DNA of 37,909 bases from Streptomyces abyssomicinicus (GCF_008974245.1 NZ_BBZI01000006.1:370947-408855); one strand, 5' to 3'. Counted from the stretch's first letter, positions 1 to 8,835 are shown. The notes: a model not told the origin generated them from the letters alone. Made by a program: numbers and translations.

Positions 1-3000
1 GACCAGATCCTGCGCCGCGCCCGCGCCGACGCCGAACGCCTGCTGAACGCCGCCTCCGCGCAGGCGCAGGAGGCCACCGAGCACGCCGAGCGGCTGCGCA
101 CCACCACCGTCGCCGAGTCCGACACCGCCCGCCGCCAGGCCACCGAGCTGAGCCGCGCCGCCGAACAGCGGATGGCGGAGGCCGAGGAGGCCCTGCGCAC
201 CGCGCGCACGGAGGCCGACAAGGTCGTCACGGAGGCCAAGGAGGCCGCCGCCAAGGCCCTCTCCGGCGCCGAGGCCGCGCAGGAGCAGCGCGTCCGCACG
301 GCCAAGGAGCAGGTGGCCCGGCTGGTCAGCGAGGCCACCGAGGAGGCCGAGACCACCAAGGCCGAGGCCGAGCAGATCGTCGCGGCCGCCCGCGCCGAGG
401 CCGAGAAGATCGTCGCCGAGGCCGGTGAGAAGGCCCGCGCCGTCACCGCCGAGGAGAGCGCCACCCAGCTCGCGCAGGCCGCCCGGACCGCCGAGGAGGT
501 CCTCACCAAGGCCTCCGAGGACGCCCGGAAGACAACCAAGGCGGCCGCCGACGAGGCCGAGCGGATCCGGACCGAGGCCGAGACGGAGGCCGACCGGCTG
601 CGCGCCGAGGCGCACGAGATCGCCGAGCAGCTCAAGGGCAGCGCGAAGGACGACACCGAGGAGTACCGGGCCCGCACGGTCGAGCTCCAGGAGGAGGCGC
701 GCCGGCTGCGCGGCGAGGCCGAGCAGCTGCGGTCCGACGCGGTCGCCGAGGGCGAGCGGATCCGGCAGGAGGCCCGCAAGGAGGCCGTCCAGCAGATCGA
801 GGAGGCCGCCAAGTCGGCCGAGGAACTGCTGGCCAAGGCCAAGGCCGACGCCGACGACATGCGGCAGACCGCCACCGCCGACAGCGAGAAGGTCCGCACC
901 GAGGCCCTCACCCGGGCCACCACCCTGCGCCGCCAGGCCGACGAGGCGCTGGAGCGCGCCCGCGCCGAGGCGGACCGGCTCAAGGCGGAGGCCACCGAGC
1001 GGGCCGAGGAGGTCCGGTCCGAGGCCGAGGAGGCCGCCCGCGTCCTGCGCGAGGAGGCCGAGGCCGCCGCCCGGGCCCGCAAGGCCGAGGCCGCCGAGGA
1101 ACTGACCCGCCTGCGCACCGAGGCCGAGGAGCGGCACACGGCCGCCGAGGAGGCGCTGACCGAGGCGCGCGCCGAGGCGGAGCGGCTGCGCCGGGAGACC
1201 ACCGAGGAGAGCGAGCGGCTGCGCACCGAGGCCGCCGAGCGGATCGCCTCGCTGCGCGCCCAGGCCGAACAGGAGGCGGAGCGGCTGCGCACCGAGGCCG
1301 CCTCCGACGCCGCCGCCTCCCGCGCCGAGGGCGAGTCGGTCGCCGTCCGGCTGCGGTCGGAGGCCGCCGCCGAGGCGGAGCGGCTGAAGACCGACGCCCA
1401 GGAGACCGCCGACCGGCTCCGCGCGGAGGCCAGGACGGCCGCCGACCGGATCGCCGCCGAGGCCGCCGAGACCCTGGCCGCCGCCCAGGAGGAGGCCGCC
1501 CGACGCCGCCGCGAGGCGGAGGAGATGCTGGGCGCCGCCCGCGAGGAGGCGGGCCAGGAGCGCGAGCGGGCCCGCGAGCAGAGCGAGGAGCTGCTCGCCT
1601 CGGCCCGCAAGCGGGTCGAGGAGGCGCAGGCCGAGGCGCTGCGCCTGGTCGAGGACGCCGAACGCCGGGCCGGCGAGATGGTGTCGGCGGCCGAGCAGCA
1701 CGCCCAGCAGGTGCGCGAGTCGGTGGCCGGGCTGCACGAGCAGGCCCAGGAGGAGATCCAGGGCCTGCGCACCGCCGCCGAGGTGGCGGCCGACCGCGCC
1801 CGCAAGGAGGCCGAGGAGGAGGCGGACCGGGTCCGCGGCGACGCCTACGCGGAGCGCGAGCGGGCCGCCGAGGACGCCGGCCGGATCCTCGGCACCGCCC
1901 GCGAGGAGGCGGAGGCCGCCAGGTCCCTCGCCGACCGGACGGTCACCGAGGCCGCGGCCGAGGCGGAGCGGCTGCGCACCGAGGCCGAGGAGAAGGCCCG
2001 CCGGGCCCGCGAGGAGGCCGCGGAGACGACCGCCGAGGCCGAGCGGACGGCGACCCGGACGCGCGCCGAGGCCCGTGAGGACGCCAACCGCATCCGCAGC
2101 GACGCCGCCGCGCAGGTCGACACCCTGATCGGCGAGGCCCGCGGCGAGGCGGAGCGGCTGACCGCGGAGACGGTCGCCGAGACCGACCGGCTGCGTGCCG
2201 AGACCGTGGCCGAGACCGACCGCCTGCGGTCCGAGACCGCCGCGGAGAGCGAGCGGCTGCGGGCCGAGGCCACGCAGACGGTGGCGACGGCGCGGGAGCG
2301 CGCCGAGCGGACCCGCGAGGAGTCCCGGCGGCTGCGCGAGGAGGCCGAGGCGGAGGCCGAGCGGCTCACCGCCGCGGCCCGCGAGGAGGCCGGGCGCACC
2401 CTGGACGAGGCGCGTCAGGACGCCAACAAGCGGCGTTCGGAGGCGGCCGAGCAGGTCGACACGCTGATCTCCGAGACGGCCGCCGAGGCCGACAAGCTGC
2501 TCGCCGACGCGCAGCAGCAGGCACTGCGGACCACCGCGGACGCGGAGGCGCAGGCCGACACCATGGTCGGCGCCGCCCGCAAGGAGGCGGAGCGGCTGGT
2601 CTCCGAGGCGACCGTCGAGGGCAACTCCCTGGTGGAGAAGGCGCGCAAGGACGCCGACGAACTGCTGGCCGGCACCCGCCGGGACGCGACCTCGATCCGT
2701 GAGCGGGCCGAGGAGCTGCGCGACCGGATCACGACCGAGGTGGAGGAGCTGCACGAGCGGGCCCGCCACGAGGCCGCCGAGACCATGAAGTCCACCGGTG
2801 AGCGCTGCGACGCGCTGATCAAGGCCGCCGAGGAGCAGCTGGCGAAGGCGGAGGCCAAGGCCAAGGACGTTCTGGCGGAGGCCGGTTCGGAGGCCGGCAA
2901 GGTGCGCATCGCCGCGGTGAAGAAGGCCGAGGTGCTGCTCAAGGAGGCCGAGCAGAAGAAGGCGTCGCTGGTCGCCGAGGCCGAGAAGATCAGGGCGGAG

Positions 3001-3219
3001 GCCGTCGCCGAGGCCGAGCGGACCGTCGAGGAGGGCAAGCGGGAACTCGAGGTCCTGGTGCGTCGCCGGGAGGACATCAACGCCGAGATCTCCCGTGTCC
3101 AGGACGTACTGGAGGCGTTGGAGTCTTTCGAGGCGCCGAGCCCGGCGAAGGACGCCGGCGTCAAGGCGGGGGCCTCGGCAGGGAACACCCGATCGAGTGG
3201 CAAGTCGTCCGACAACTGA
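1..3219 (+). CDS. scy: Scy, large coiled-coil cytoskeletal protein (5' end outside window)
   Basis: The reading frame is open from base 1, so the N-terminus lies outside the window; 1072 residues are visible. The whole visible part is an uninterrupted Ala/Glu/Arg-rich coiled coil, with dozens of variants of AERLRTEAEE and almost no Gly or Pro until the last 25 residues. Such composition and length fit Scy, the roughly 1,300-residue Streptomyces protein that organises the polarisome at hyphal tips with DivIVA and FilP. The C-terminal segment containing RRREDINAEISRVQ resembles the end of FilP, encoded next door. The tail after about residue 1040 is Ser/Gly/Lys-rich and probably disordered. Identity rests on coiled-coil character plus the adjacent filP. 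The family is known to carry an unusual long-period coiled-coil repeat; I did not measure the period here. Confidence 0.93.
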   Translation, partial: DQILRRARADAERLLNAASAQAQEATEHAERLRTTTVAESDTARRQATELSRAAEQRMAEAEEALRTARTEADKVVTEAKEAAAKALSGAEAAQEQRVRTAKEQVARLVSEATEEAETTKAEAEQIVAAARAEAEKIVAEAGEKARAVTAEESATQLAQAARTAEEVLTKASEDARKTTKAAADEAERIRTEAETEADRLRAEAHEIAEQLKGSAKDDTEEYRARTVELQEEARRLRGEAEQLRSDAVAEGERIRQEARKEAVQQIEEAAKSAEELLAKAKADADDMRQTATADSEKVRTEALTRATTLRRQADEALERARAEADRLKAEATERAEEVRSEAEEAARVLREEAEAAARARKAEAAEELTRLRTEAEERHTAAEEALTEARAEAERLRRETTEESERLRTEAAERIASLRAQAEQEAERLRTEAASDAAASRAEGESVAVRLRSEAAAEAERLKTDAQETADRLRAEARTAADRIAAEAAETLAAAQEEAARRRREAEEMLGAAREEAGQERERAREQSEELLASARKRVEEAQAEALRLVEDAERRAGEMVSAAEQHAQQVRESVAGLHEQAQEEIQGLRTAAEVAADRARKEAEEEADRVRGDAYAERERAAEDAGRILGTAREEAEAARSLADRTVTEAAAEAERLRTEAEEKARRAREEAAETTAEAERTATRTRAEAREDANRIRSDAAAQVDTLIGEARGEAERLTAETVAETDRLRAETVAETDRLRSETAAESERLRAEATQTVATARERAERTREESRRLREEAEAEAERLTAAAREEAGRTLDEARQDANKRRSEAAEQVDTLISETAAEADKLLADAQQQALRTTADAEAQADTMVGAARKEAERLVSEATVEGNSLVEKARKDADELLAGTRRDATSIRERAEELRDRITTEVEELHERARHEAAETMKSTGERCDALIKAAEEQLAKAEAKAKDVLAEAGSEAGKVRIAAVKKAEVLLKEAEQKKASLVAEAEKIRAEAVAEAERTVEEGKRELEVLVRRREDINAEISRVQDVLEALESFEAPSPAKDAGVKAGASAGNTRSSGKSSDN

Positions 3220-3356
3220 CCGGAGGGTGAATTTCGGTGTCCTTGGGACGGTCCTGCCGTTGTAACCCGCACCAGGACCGGCGATTTCCTCCCAAAACGG
3301 GCGGCATTCTCCCGATGAATCGGGCTTTCCGCTCGATGACACGCCGCCCAGCAGCC

Positions 3357-3362
3357 TAGGAT
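3357..3362 (+). promoter_or_regulatory. Candidate -10 box of filP promoter
   Basis: TAGGAT fits the actinomycete -10 pattern TANNNT and lies about 40 nt before the filP ATG. An ATGACA at 3336-3341 could be the -35, but the spacer is only 15 nt. The 183-bp gap after scy suggests filP can be transcribed separately. Experimental support is not visible in the sequence. Confidence 0.4.
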
Positions 3363-3402
3363 TCCCCCTATCACCTCACCGGTCTCATTCGACAGGAACC
3401 CC

Positions 3403-4335
3403 ATGAGCGACACTTCCCCCTACGGCTTCGAACTGGTCCGGCGTGGGTACGACCGCGCTCAGGTGGACGAACGTATCTCGAAGCTCGTCTCCGACCGCGA
3501 CAGCGCGCTCGCCCGCATCACCGCGCTGGAGAAGCGCATCGAGGAGCTCCACCTCGAGACGCAGAACGTCCAGGCGCAGCCCGACGAGTCGGAGCCGTCC
3601 TACGCCGGCCTCGGCGCCCGCGTCGAGAAGATCCTCCGTCTCGCCGAGGAGGAGGCGAAGGATCTGCGCGAGGAGGCCCGTCGCGCCGCCGAGCAGCACC
3701 GGGAGCTCGCCGAGGCCGCCGCCCAGCAGGTGCGCAACGACGCGGAGTCCTACGCGTCGGAGCGCAAGGCCAAGGCGGAGGACGAGGGTCTGCGGATCGT
3801 CGAGAAGGCCAAGTCCGACGCGTCCCAGCTGCGCTCCGACGCGCAGAGGGACGCGCAGGCCAAGCGTGAGGAGGCGGACGCCCTCTTCGAGGACACCCGC
3901 GCCAAGGCCGCGCAGGCCGCCGCCGACTTCGAGACCAACCTCGCCAAGCGCCGGGAGCAGTCGGAGCGGGACCTCGCCTCGCGTCAGGCCAAGGCGGAGA
4001 AGCGTCTCGCCGAGATCGAGCACCGCGCCGAGCAGCTGCGTCTGGAGGCGGAGAAGCTGCGCACCGACGCCGAGCGCCGTGCCCGCCAGACGGTGGAGAC
4101 CGCGCAGCGCCAGGCCGAGGACATCGTGGCCGACGCGAACGCCAAGGCGGACCGGATCCGTTCGGAATCCGAGCGGGAGCTGGCGGCGCTGACCAACCGC
4201 CGCGACTCGATCAACGCCCAGCTCACCAACGTGCGCGAGATGCTGGCGACGCTCACCGGCGCCGCGGTGGCCGCTGCGGGTTCCCCCGCCGACGAGGAGC
4301 CGGCCCGCACGGTCCCGGCCCAGCAGACCCGCTGA
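3403..4335 (+). CDS. filP: FilP, filament-forming coiled-coil protein
   Basis: This 310-residue protein is the size of Streptomyces FilP, an intermediate-filament-like protein that self-assembles and supports hyphal rigidity, interacting with DivIVA and Scy at the tip. The N-terminus (SPYGFELVRRGYDRAQVDE) resembles the short N-terminal motif of DivIVA-type and Scy proteins. Residues from about 30 to 285 form an Ala/Glu/Arg-rich coiled coil, and the C-terminal 20 residues are Pro/Ala-rich. The ATG at 3403 follows an ACAGGAAC ribosome-binding site. A strong terminator ends the unit. Its end (NRRDSINAQLTNVREML) is similar to the end of Scy, which suggests common ancestry or a shared partner. Identification is firm because of neighbour, length and composition. 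Confidence 0.93.
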   Translation: MSDTSPYGFELVRRGYDRAQVDERISKLVSDRDSALARITALEKRIEELHLETQNVQAQPDESEPSYAGLGARVEKILRLAEEEAKDLREEARRAAEQHRELAEAAAQQVRNDAESYASERKAKAEDEGLRIVEKAKSDASQLRSDAQRDAQAKREEADALFEDTRAKAAQAAADFETNLAKRREQSERDLASRQAKAEKRLAEIEHRAEQLRLEAEKLRTDAERRARQTVETAQRQAEDIVADANAKADRIRSESERELAALTNRRDSINAQLTNVREMLATLTGAAVAAAGSPADEEPARTVPAQQTR

Positions 4336-4381
4336 CCCGCCGGCCGGCAGGCCCGCTGACCTGCTGACCCGACGGTCCGTC

Positions 4382-4419
4382 CGGAAGGCCCGCACCGCCC
4401 CCGCGGTGCGGGCCTTCCG
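4382..4419 (+). terminator. Hairpin terminator downstream of filP
   Basis: A perfect inverted repeat of 17 bp (4382-4398 against 4403-4419) encloses a CCCC loop, 46 nt after the filP stop. There is no clear T-run, as is common for Streptomyces terminators. It separates filP from the ABC transporter genes. Confidence 0.8.
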
Positions 4420-4482
4420 CATTCCGGGACGAACGGCGGTGCCGAAGCCCCGGTTCCGGTGGCAACGCACCCCTCGCCCCCC

Positions 4483-4488
4483 TACCGT
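4483..4488 (+). promoter_or_regulatory. Candidate -10 box implying a leaderless mRNA
   Basis: TACCGT (TANNNT) ends 7 nt before the ATG at 4496, where transcription would be expected to begin at or next to the start codon. No Shine-Dalgarno sequence sits immediately upstream of the ATG. The -35 (TGGCAA at 4460-4465) is poor. Confidence 0.45.
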
Positions 4489-4495
4489 GGGGGCC

Positions 4496-5449
4496 ATGAT
4501 TTCGCTGGAGGGGCTGACCAAGAGGTACGGCGAGAAGGTCGCCGTGAACGACCTGACGTTCGAGGTACGCCCAGGCATCGTGACCGGCTTCCTCGGCCCC
4601 AACGGCGCGGGCAAGTCCACCACCATGCGCATGATCCTCGGTCTGGACCACCCCACCTCCGGCGACGTCCGCGTCGAGGGCCGCCACTACGCGCAGCTGC
4701 GTGATCCCCTGAAGTCCATCGGCGCCCTGCTCGACGCCACCGCGAACCACGGCGGCCGCAGCGCCTACCACCACCTCCTCTGCCTCGCCCAGAGCAACGG
4801 CCTGCCCGAGCGCCGGGTGCACGAGGTCCTGGACATCGTCGGTCTGACCACCGTGGCGAAGAAGAAGGCCAAGGGCTTCTCCATGGGCATGGGCCAGCGC
4901 CTCGGCATCGCCGCGGCCCTGCTCGGCGACCCGCGGATCCTGATGTTCGACGAACCGGTCAACGGCCTCGACCCCGAGGGCATCCACTGGATCCGCACCC
5001 TGATGCAGCGTCTGGCCGCCGAGGGCCGCACCGTCTTCGTCTCCTCGCACCTGATGAGCGAGATGGCCCTGACCGCCGAGCACCTGATCGTCATCGGCCA
5101 GGGCCGGCTCCTGGCGGACATGTCCATGGCGGACTTCATCCGGCAGAACTCCCGCTCCTACGTCCGCGTCCGCACTCCTGACCGGGAACGGTTCCTGGAC
5201 GTGCTCCGCTCCGCCGGCATCACCGCGATGGAGACCGGTGACGTGCTGGAGCTCGACGGGGTGGCCGCCGAGCAGGTAGGCGAGCTGGCCGCCCGGCACG
5301 CTCTGGTGCTGCACGAGCTGAGCCCGCAGCAGGCCTCGCTGGAGGAGGCGTTCATGCGGCTGACCGCGGAGTCCGTCGAGTACCACGCGCACAGCGGCCC
5401 GGCGGCCGACGAGCAGGCGTCCTGGGGCGCCGGCTGGAAGAAGGGATGA
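4496..5449 (+). CDS. ABC transporter ATP-binding protein (cassette 1)
   Basis: This 317-residue nucleotide-binding subunit of an ABC-2 type exporter has Walker A GPNGAGKSTT near residue 40, the signature loop in variant form (FSMGMGQRLG), Walker B with MFDEPVNGLDPEG, and the H-loop in VSSHLMSEM. The last 100 residues form the accessory domain typical of DrrA/CcmA-like exporters. The substrate cannot be told from sequence. The start is set at ATG 4496 because similarity begins there and a -10 box lies 7 nt upstream; an in-frame ATG 30 codons earlier is inside the filP terminator region. The stop overlaps the permease start (ATGA), so the two are translationally coupled. It is clearly paralogous to the ATPase at 6354-7406. 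Confidence 0.92.
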   Translation: MISLEGLTKRYGEKVAVNDLTFEVRPGIVTGFLGPNGAGKSTTMRMILGLDHPTSGDVRVEGRHYAQLRDPLKSIGALLDATANHGGRSAYHHLLCLAQSNGLPERRVHEVLDIVGLTTVAKKKAKGFSMGMGQRLGIAAALLGDPRILMFDEPVNGLDPEGIHWIRTLMQRLAAEGRTVFVSSHLMSEMALTAEHLIVIGQGRLLADMSMADFIRQNSRSYVRVRTPDRERFLDVLRSAGITAMETGDVLELDGVAAEQVGELAARHALVLHELSPQQASLEEAFMRLTAESVEYHAHSGPAADEQASWGAGWKKG

Positions 5450-6219
5450 GCATGGCCGTCGCGCAGGTCGTCCGCTCCGAGTGGACCAAGATCCGGTCGG
5501 TGGCCTCCACCGTCTGGACGCTCTCCGTCGCCCTGGTGGTGACGGTCGCCCTCGGGGTGCTGATCTCCTGGCTCACCCGCCGCGAGTTCGGCAACATGCC
5601 CGCCCGGGACCGGCTCACCTTCGACCCGACCTTCATCAGCTTCGCCGGGATGAGCCTCGGCCAGCTCGCCATGATCGTCTTCGGGGTACTGGTGGTCTCC
5701 AACGAGTACAGCACCGGCATGATCCGCACCTCGCTGGCCGCGGTGCCGCAGCGCGGGGTGTTCTACGGATCCAAGCTGGCCGTGGCGACGGCGCCGGCCT
5801 TCGTGGTCGCGCTGGTCACCGCCTTCGCCGCGTTCTTCCTGGGTCAGGCCGTGCTGGGCCCGCACCGGACGTCGCTCGGCGAGGACGGGGTGCTGCGGGC
5901 GGTGGTCGGCGGCGCGCTGTACATGACGCTGATCGCCGTCTTCTCGATGGGCGTGGCCGCGATGCTGCGCTCGCCGATGCTCTCGCTCGGCGTACTGATG
6001 CCGCTGTTCTTCCTGCTCTCCCCCATCCTCGGCACGGTGGAGGCGACCAAGAAGGTCGGCCAGTACCTGCCCGACCAGGCGGGGGCCCGGGTGATGCAGG
6101 TGGTGACGATCGGCGACGACGTCCCCTACGGTCCGTGGGGCGGCCTCGGGATCATGGCGCTGTGGTGCCTGGTGGTCGTCGCCGGCGGCTACCTGTTGCT
6201 CAGGCGGCGCGACGCGTAA
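5446..6219 (+). CDS. ABC-2 type transporter permease (cassette 1)
   Basis: This 257-residue membrane protein opens with the conserved cytoplasmic SEWTKIRSVASTVWTL segment, followed by about six hydrophobic helices (roughly residues 22-44, 65-85, 108-130, 150-172, 178-198 and 230-250). This is the layout of ABC-2 permeases that pair with DrrA-like ATPases. The motif GQLAMIVFGVLVVSNEYSTGMIR is shared with the permease of the second cassette. Its ATG overlaps the ATPase stop by 4 nt; a second ATG six bases later is also possible. The pair probably forms a homodimeric or heterodimeric exporter in the cytoplasmic membrane; the cargo is unknown. Confidence 0.9.
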   Translation: MSMAVAQVVRSEWTKIRSVASTVWTLSVALVVTVALGVLISWLTRREFGNMPARDRLTFDPTFISFAGMSLGQLAMIVFGVLVVSNEYSTGMIRTSLAAVPQRGVFYGSKLAVATAPAFVVALVTAFAAFFLGQAVLGPHRTSLGEDGVLRAVVGGALYMTLIAVFSMGVAAMLRSPMLSLGVLMPLFFLLSPILGTVEATKKVGQYLPDQAGARVMQVVTIGDDVPYGPWGGLGIMALWCLVVVAGGYLLLRRRDA

Positions 6220-6353
6220 CGGAGCAAAAGCGACGCAGAACGATTTTCCTGCCTCCGCTCTGGAACCACGGCCCCCGCTGATGGTCTCCTAACCCTGTCG
6301 GGGAGCACCGCGCCCCCGGCCACCACGACGCGGTGCCGAACGATGGGTGAAGC

Positions 6354-7406
6354 ATGATCGAGGCAGTTGGCCTGACCAAGCGCTACGGCGACAAGACCGC
6401 CGTGGACGACCTTTCCTTCCAGGTGCGGCCCGGCATGGTCACCGGCTTCCTCGGGCCCAACGGCTCCGGCAAGTCGACGACCATGAGGATGGTCCTCGGC
6501 CTGGACACGCCCACGGCGGGCCATGTGACGGTCAACGGCTACCCCTACCGCCGCCTGCCCAACGCCCCCCGGCACGTCGGCGCGCTGCTGGACGCCAAGG
6601 CCGTGCACGGCGGCCGGGACGCCTACCGCCATCTGCTGAGCATCGCCCAGCTCTCCGGCATCCCCGCCCACCGGGTGGACGACGTGCTCCAGCTCGTCGG
6701 CCTCTCCGAGGTGGCGGGCCGCCGCACCAAGGGCTTCTCGCTGGGCATGGGCCAGCGCCTGGGCATCGCCGCCGCGCTCCTGGGCGACCCGCAGGTGCTG
6801 CTCTTCGACGAGCCGGTCAACGGTCTCGACCCGGAGGGCATCCTCTGGGTGCGCAACCTGATGAAGTCGCTGGCCGCCGAGGGCCGCACCGTCTTCGTCT
6901 CCTCGCACCTGATGAGCGAGATGGCCCTGACCGCCGACCACCTGGTCGTCATCGCCCGGGGACGGCTGCTCGCCGACATGAGCGTGCGGGAGTTCATCGC
7001 CGCCAACTCGGCGGGCTTCGCCCGGGTCCGGGTGCCGGACACCGACGAGGGGCAGCGCGAGAAGCTCACCGCGGCGCTGACCGCGGCCGGGGCGCAGGTA
7101 CTGCCCGAGCAGGACGGGGCGGTGCGGGTGACCGGCCTGCCGCTGCCGCGGATCAGCGACGTCGCCCACGAGGCGGGGGTCCGGCTGTGGGAGCTGTCCC
7201 CGCACCACGCCTCGCTGGAGGAGGCGTACATGCGCCTGACCCAGGGCATGGTCGACTACCGCTCCACCGCCGACCCGCAGATCGGCATGCGGCCCGAGCC
7301 CGCCCCGGGCCGGGAGGACGGATGGGACGACGAGCCCGGCTGGTCCCCGCCGCAGCAGCCCGTCCACGCCTCCGACCGCCCGACCCTCACCGAGGACGCC
7401 CGATGA
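6354..7406 (+). CDS. ABC transporter ATP-binding protein (cassette 2)
   Basis: This 350-residue ATPase has Walker A GPNGSGKSTT, signature FSLGMGQRLG, Walker B LFDEPVNGLDPEG and the VSSHLMSEM H-loop. It is closely similar throughout to the ATPase at 4496-5449, with an extra Pro/Asp-rich tail of about 40 residues. The ATG is preceded by GGGTGAAGC. A 134-bp gap separates it from cassette 1, so it may have its own promoter or be read through. It ends in an ATGA overlap with its permease. The two cassettes look like a tandem duplication that has since diverged. Export of an unknown substrate, possibly an antibiotic or lipid, is an inference from the family. Confidence 0.92.
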   Translation: MIEAVGLTKRYGDKTAVDDLSFQVRPGMVTGFLGPNGSGKSTTMRMVLGLDTPTAGHVTVNGYPYRRLPNAPRHVGALLDAKAVHGGRDAYRHLLSIAQLSGIPAHRVDDVLQLVGLSEVAGRRTKGFSLGMGQRLGIAAALLGDPQVLLFDEPVNGLDPEGILWVRNLMKSLAAEGRTVFVSSHLMSEMALTADHLVVIARGRLLADMSVREFIAANSAGFARVRVPDTDEGQREKLTAALTAAGAQVLPEQDGAVRVTGLPLPRISDVAHEAGVRLWELSPHHASLEEAYMRLTQGMVDYRSTADPQIGMRPEPAPGREDGWDDEPGWSPPQQPVHASDRPTLTEDAR

Positions 7407-8218
7407 CCACCCAGCCGATCCCCAGCCAGGCCCCCCGGACCCCCTCCTACGTCTCACCCATCCCGATCAGCCGGACGCATCTGGGCCATGCGCTCGCCTC
7501 GGAGTGGACCAAGATCCGTTCGGTGCGCTCCACCCTGTGGACGCTGGGCGTCTTCCTGGCGCTGGTGGTCCTGCTCGGCTGCATGATGGCCGGGCTGATC
7601 GGCGCGGACACCTACCTCAACACCCCGTACACGATGCCCGCCTTCTTCGGCCTGCTGCTCGGCCAGATGTGCCTGGTGTCGCTGGGCGTGCTGGTGGTGT
7701 CCTCCGAGTACGGCACCGGGATGATCCGCACCACCTTCACCGCCTCCCCGCAGCGGCACCGCGTGCTGGCGGCGAAGATCCTGGTGTTCTTCGCGGTGGC
7801 GTTCGTGACCGCCGCGGTGGCGATCGCCGCGGTCGGCCTCTACGCCCAGATCACGGTGGGCGCGCGGACCAACGCGAACTGGCTGCCGACCGTCTTCACG
7901 GGCGCGCTCTACGTGTCGCTGATGGGCGTGCTGGCGCTCGCGGTGGGCTCGATGATGCGGCACTCGGCCGGCGCCATCACCACCATGCTGGGCGTGCTGC
8001 TGGTCCCCGCGATCCTGCCCGCGTTCCTGCTCTTCAACGACGGCCTGGCGGACGTCGCGCAGGTGATGAGCGACTACAACGCCATCAACGCCCTGTCGCT
8101 GATCTTCGAGGGCGACCGGTCCACCGGCACCGGGGGCGCCCAGATCGCGTTCCTCGCGACGCTGACCGTCCTGGCGTGCGCCGGGGCCTTCGGCGTCCAG
8201 GCCAACCGGGACGTGTAG
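7403..8218 (+). CDS. ABC-2 type transporter permease (cassette 2)
   Basis: This 271-residue permease has a 30-residue polar N-terminus, then SEWTKIRSVRSTLWTLG and about six hydrophobic segments. It shares with the cassette 1 permease the region SLGVLVVSSEYGTGMIRTTF and the overall helix spacing. The ATG at 7403 overlaps the ATPase stop by 4 nt. In-frame sequence upstream is open but is only the shadow of the ATPase gene. The gene ends head-to-head with a small minus-strand gene, with a hairpin at the junction. It probably works with the ATPase at 6354; mixing with cassette 1 subunits is possible but unproven. Confidence 0.9.
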   Translation: MTTQPIPSQAPRTPSYVSPIPISRTHLGHALASEWTKIRSVRSTLWTLGVFLALVVLLGCMMAGLIGADTYLNTPYTMPAFFGLLLGQMCLVSLGVLVVSSEYGTGMIRTTFTASPQRHRVLAAKILVFFAVAFVTAAVAIAAVGLYAQITVGARTNANWLPTVFTGALYVSLMGVLALAVGSMMRHSAGAITTMLGVLLVPAILPAFLLFNDGLADVAQVMSDYNAINALSLIFEGDRSTGTGGAQIAFLATLTVLACAGAFGVQANRDV

Positions 8219-8226
8219 GCACGCCC

Positions 8227-8249
8227 CGCCCCGGTTCAGTACCGGGGCG
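8227..8249. terminator. Hairpin between convergent genes
   Basis: A perfect 9-bp inverted repeat (8227-8235 with 8241-8249) with a 5-nt loop lies just after the permease stop. It contains the stop codon of the convergent gene at 8236, so it could end transcription in both directions. Confidence 0.55.
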
Positions 8250-8580
8250 CGTTACGGGACCGCTGGGACCTCGTGGACCGGCGGTCCCTGGCGTTCCAGC
8301 ACGCCTTGTGCCAGTGGCGGCGGTCGTCGACGCCGGAATGGGCGGGCCAGGCCACCACGTGCGGGACGCCGGAGGGGATCATCTGGTCGCAGCCCGGGCA
8401 GCGGTAGGTCTTGCCCGCGGCGCTCGACCCGGCGACGTGCCGCACGCTCCAGTCCTCGCCCTGCCAGTTCTCCGAGGACTGCCAGCCGCCGTACCGGCCG
8501 CCGCCCTCCTCGTCCTCGAGGGGGCCGCCCCGTCCGTTCCCTCCGGCGGGGCCCTTGGGTCGGTTGCGGCGCGGGGACAC
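8236..8580 (-). CDS. Small Cys/His protein, function unknown
   Basis: This 114-residue protein is often labelled ATP/GTP-binding in streptomycetes, but I see no P-loop. The first 55 residues are Gly/Trp-rich and probably disordered. The second half holds CPGC (Cys61, Cys64), His74, His81 and HWHKACW (His89, His91, Cys94), which looks like a small zinc site. The C-terminus is basic. Translation starts at GTG 8580, preceded by GAGGTGA at the proper distance. It is a single gene, convergent with the ABC cassette and divergent from the oxidoreductase. A nucleic-acid or protein-binding role is only a guess. Confidence 0.75.
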   Translation of the reverse strand: MSPRRNRPKGPAGGNGRGGPLEDEEGGGRYGGWQSSENWQGEDWSVRHVAGSSAAGKTYRCPGCDQMIPSGVPHVVAWPAHSGVDDRRHWHKACWNARDRRSTRSQRSRNAPRY

Positions 8581-8835
8581 GGTTCACCTCACGGGACGGG
8601 TGCGGGCTGGGACCTGCACCAGCCTACGCGGCCCCGCGCGGCCCTCGGGGCAGACCGCCGGGAGGCGCGTTGCCCGACCGGACGCCGGCGTCTCTCCTTC
8701 GCCTCGGGAACACGGGCGACCCATTCTGCAGACAATCGGCAAATTCCTGGATCCGCCCGTGACTTCGGCACGTGTCAGGCGGTTATGCCGCGTGGGGGAG
8801 CTCCGACTCGGGAGCCAGGAAAGCAGGAAGTGTCC

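Noticed and set aside
1..3219. Highly repetitive DNA that could be taken for a satellite or repeat array
   Set aside because: The repetition follows codons (GCC GAG GCC and similar) and comes from the coiled-coil protein Scy; no units are identical at DNA level over long distance.
4406..4495. An earlier ATG start for the first ABC ATPase
   Set aside because: The extra 30 residues are Arg/Pro-rich, begin inside the filP terminator, and the -10 box lies downstream of that ATG.
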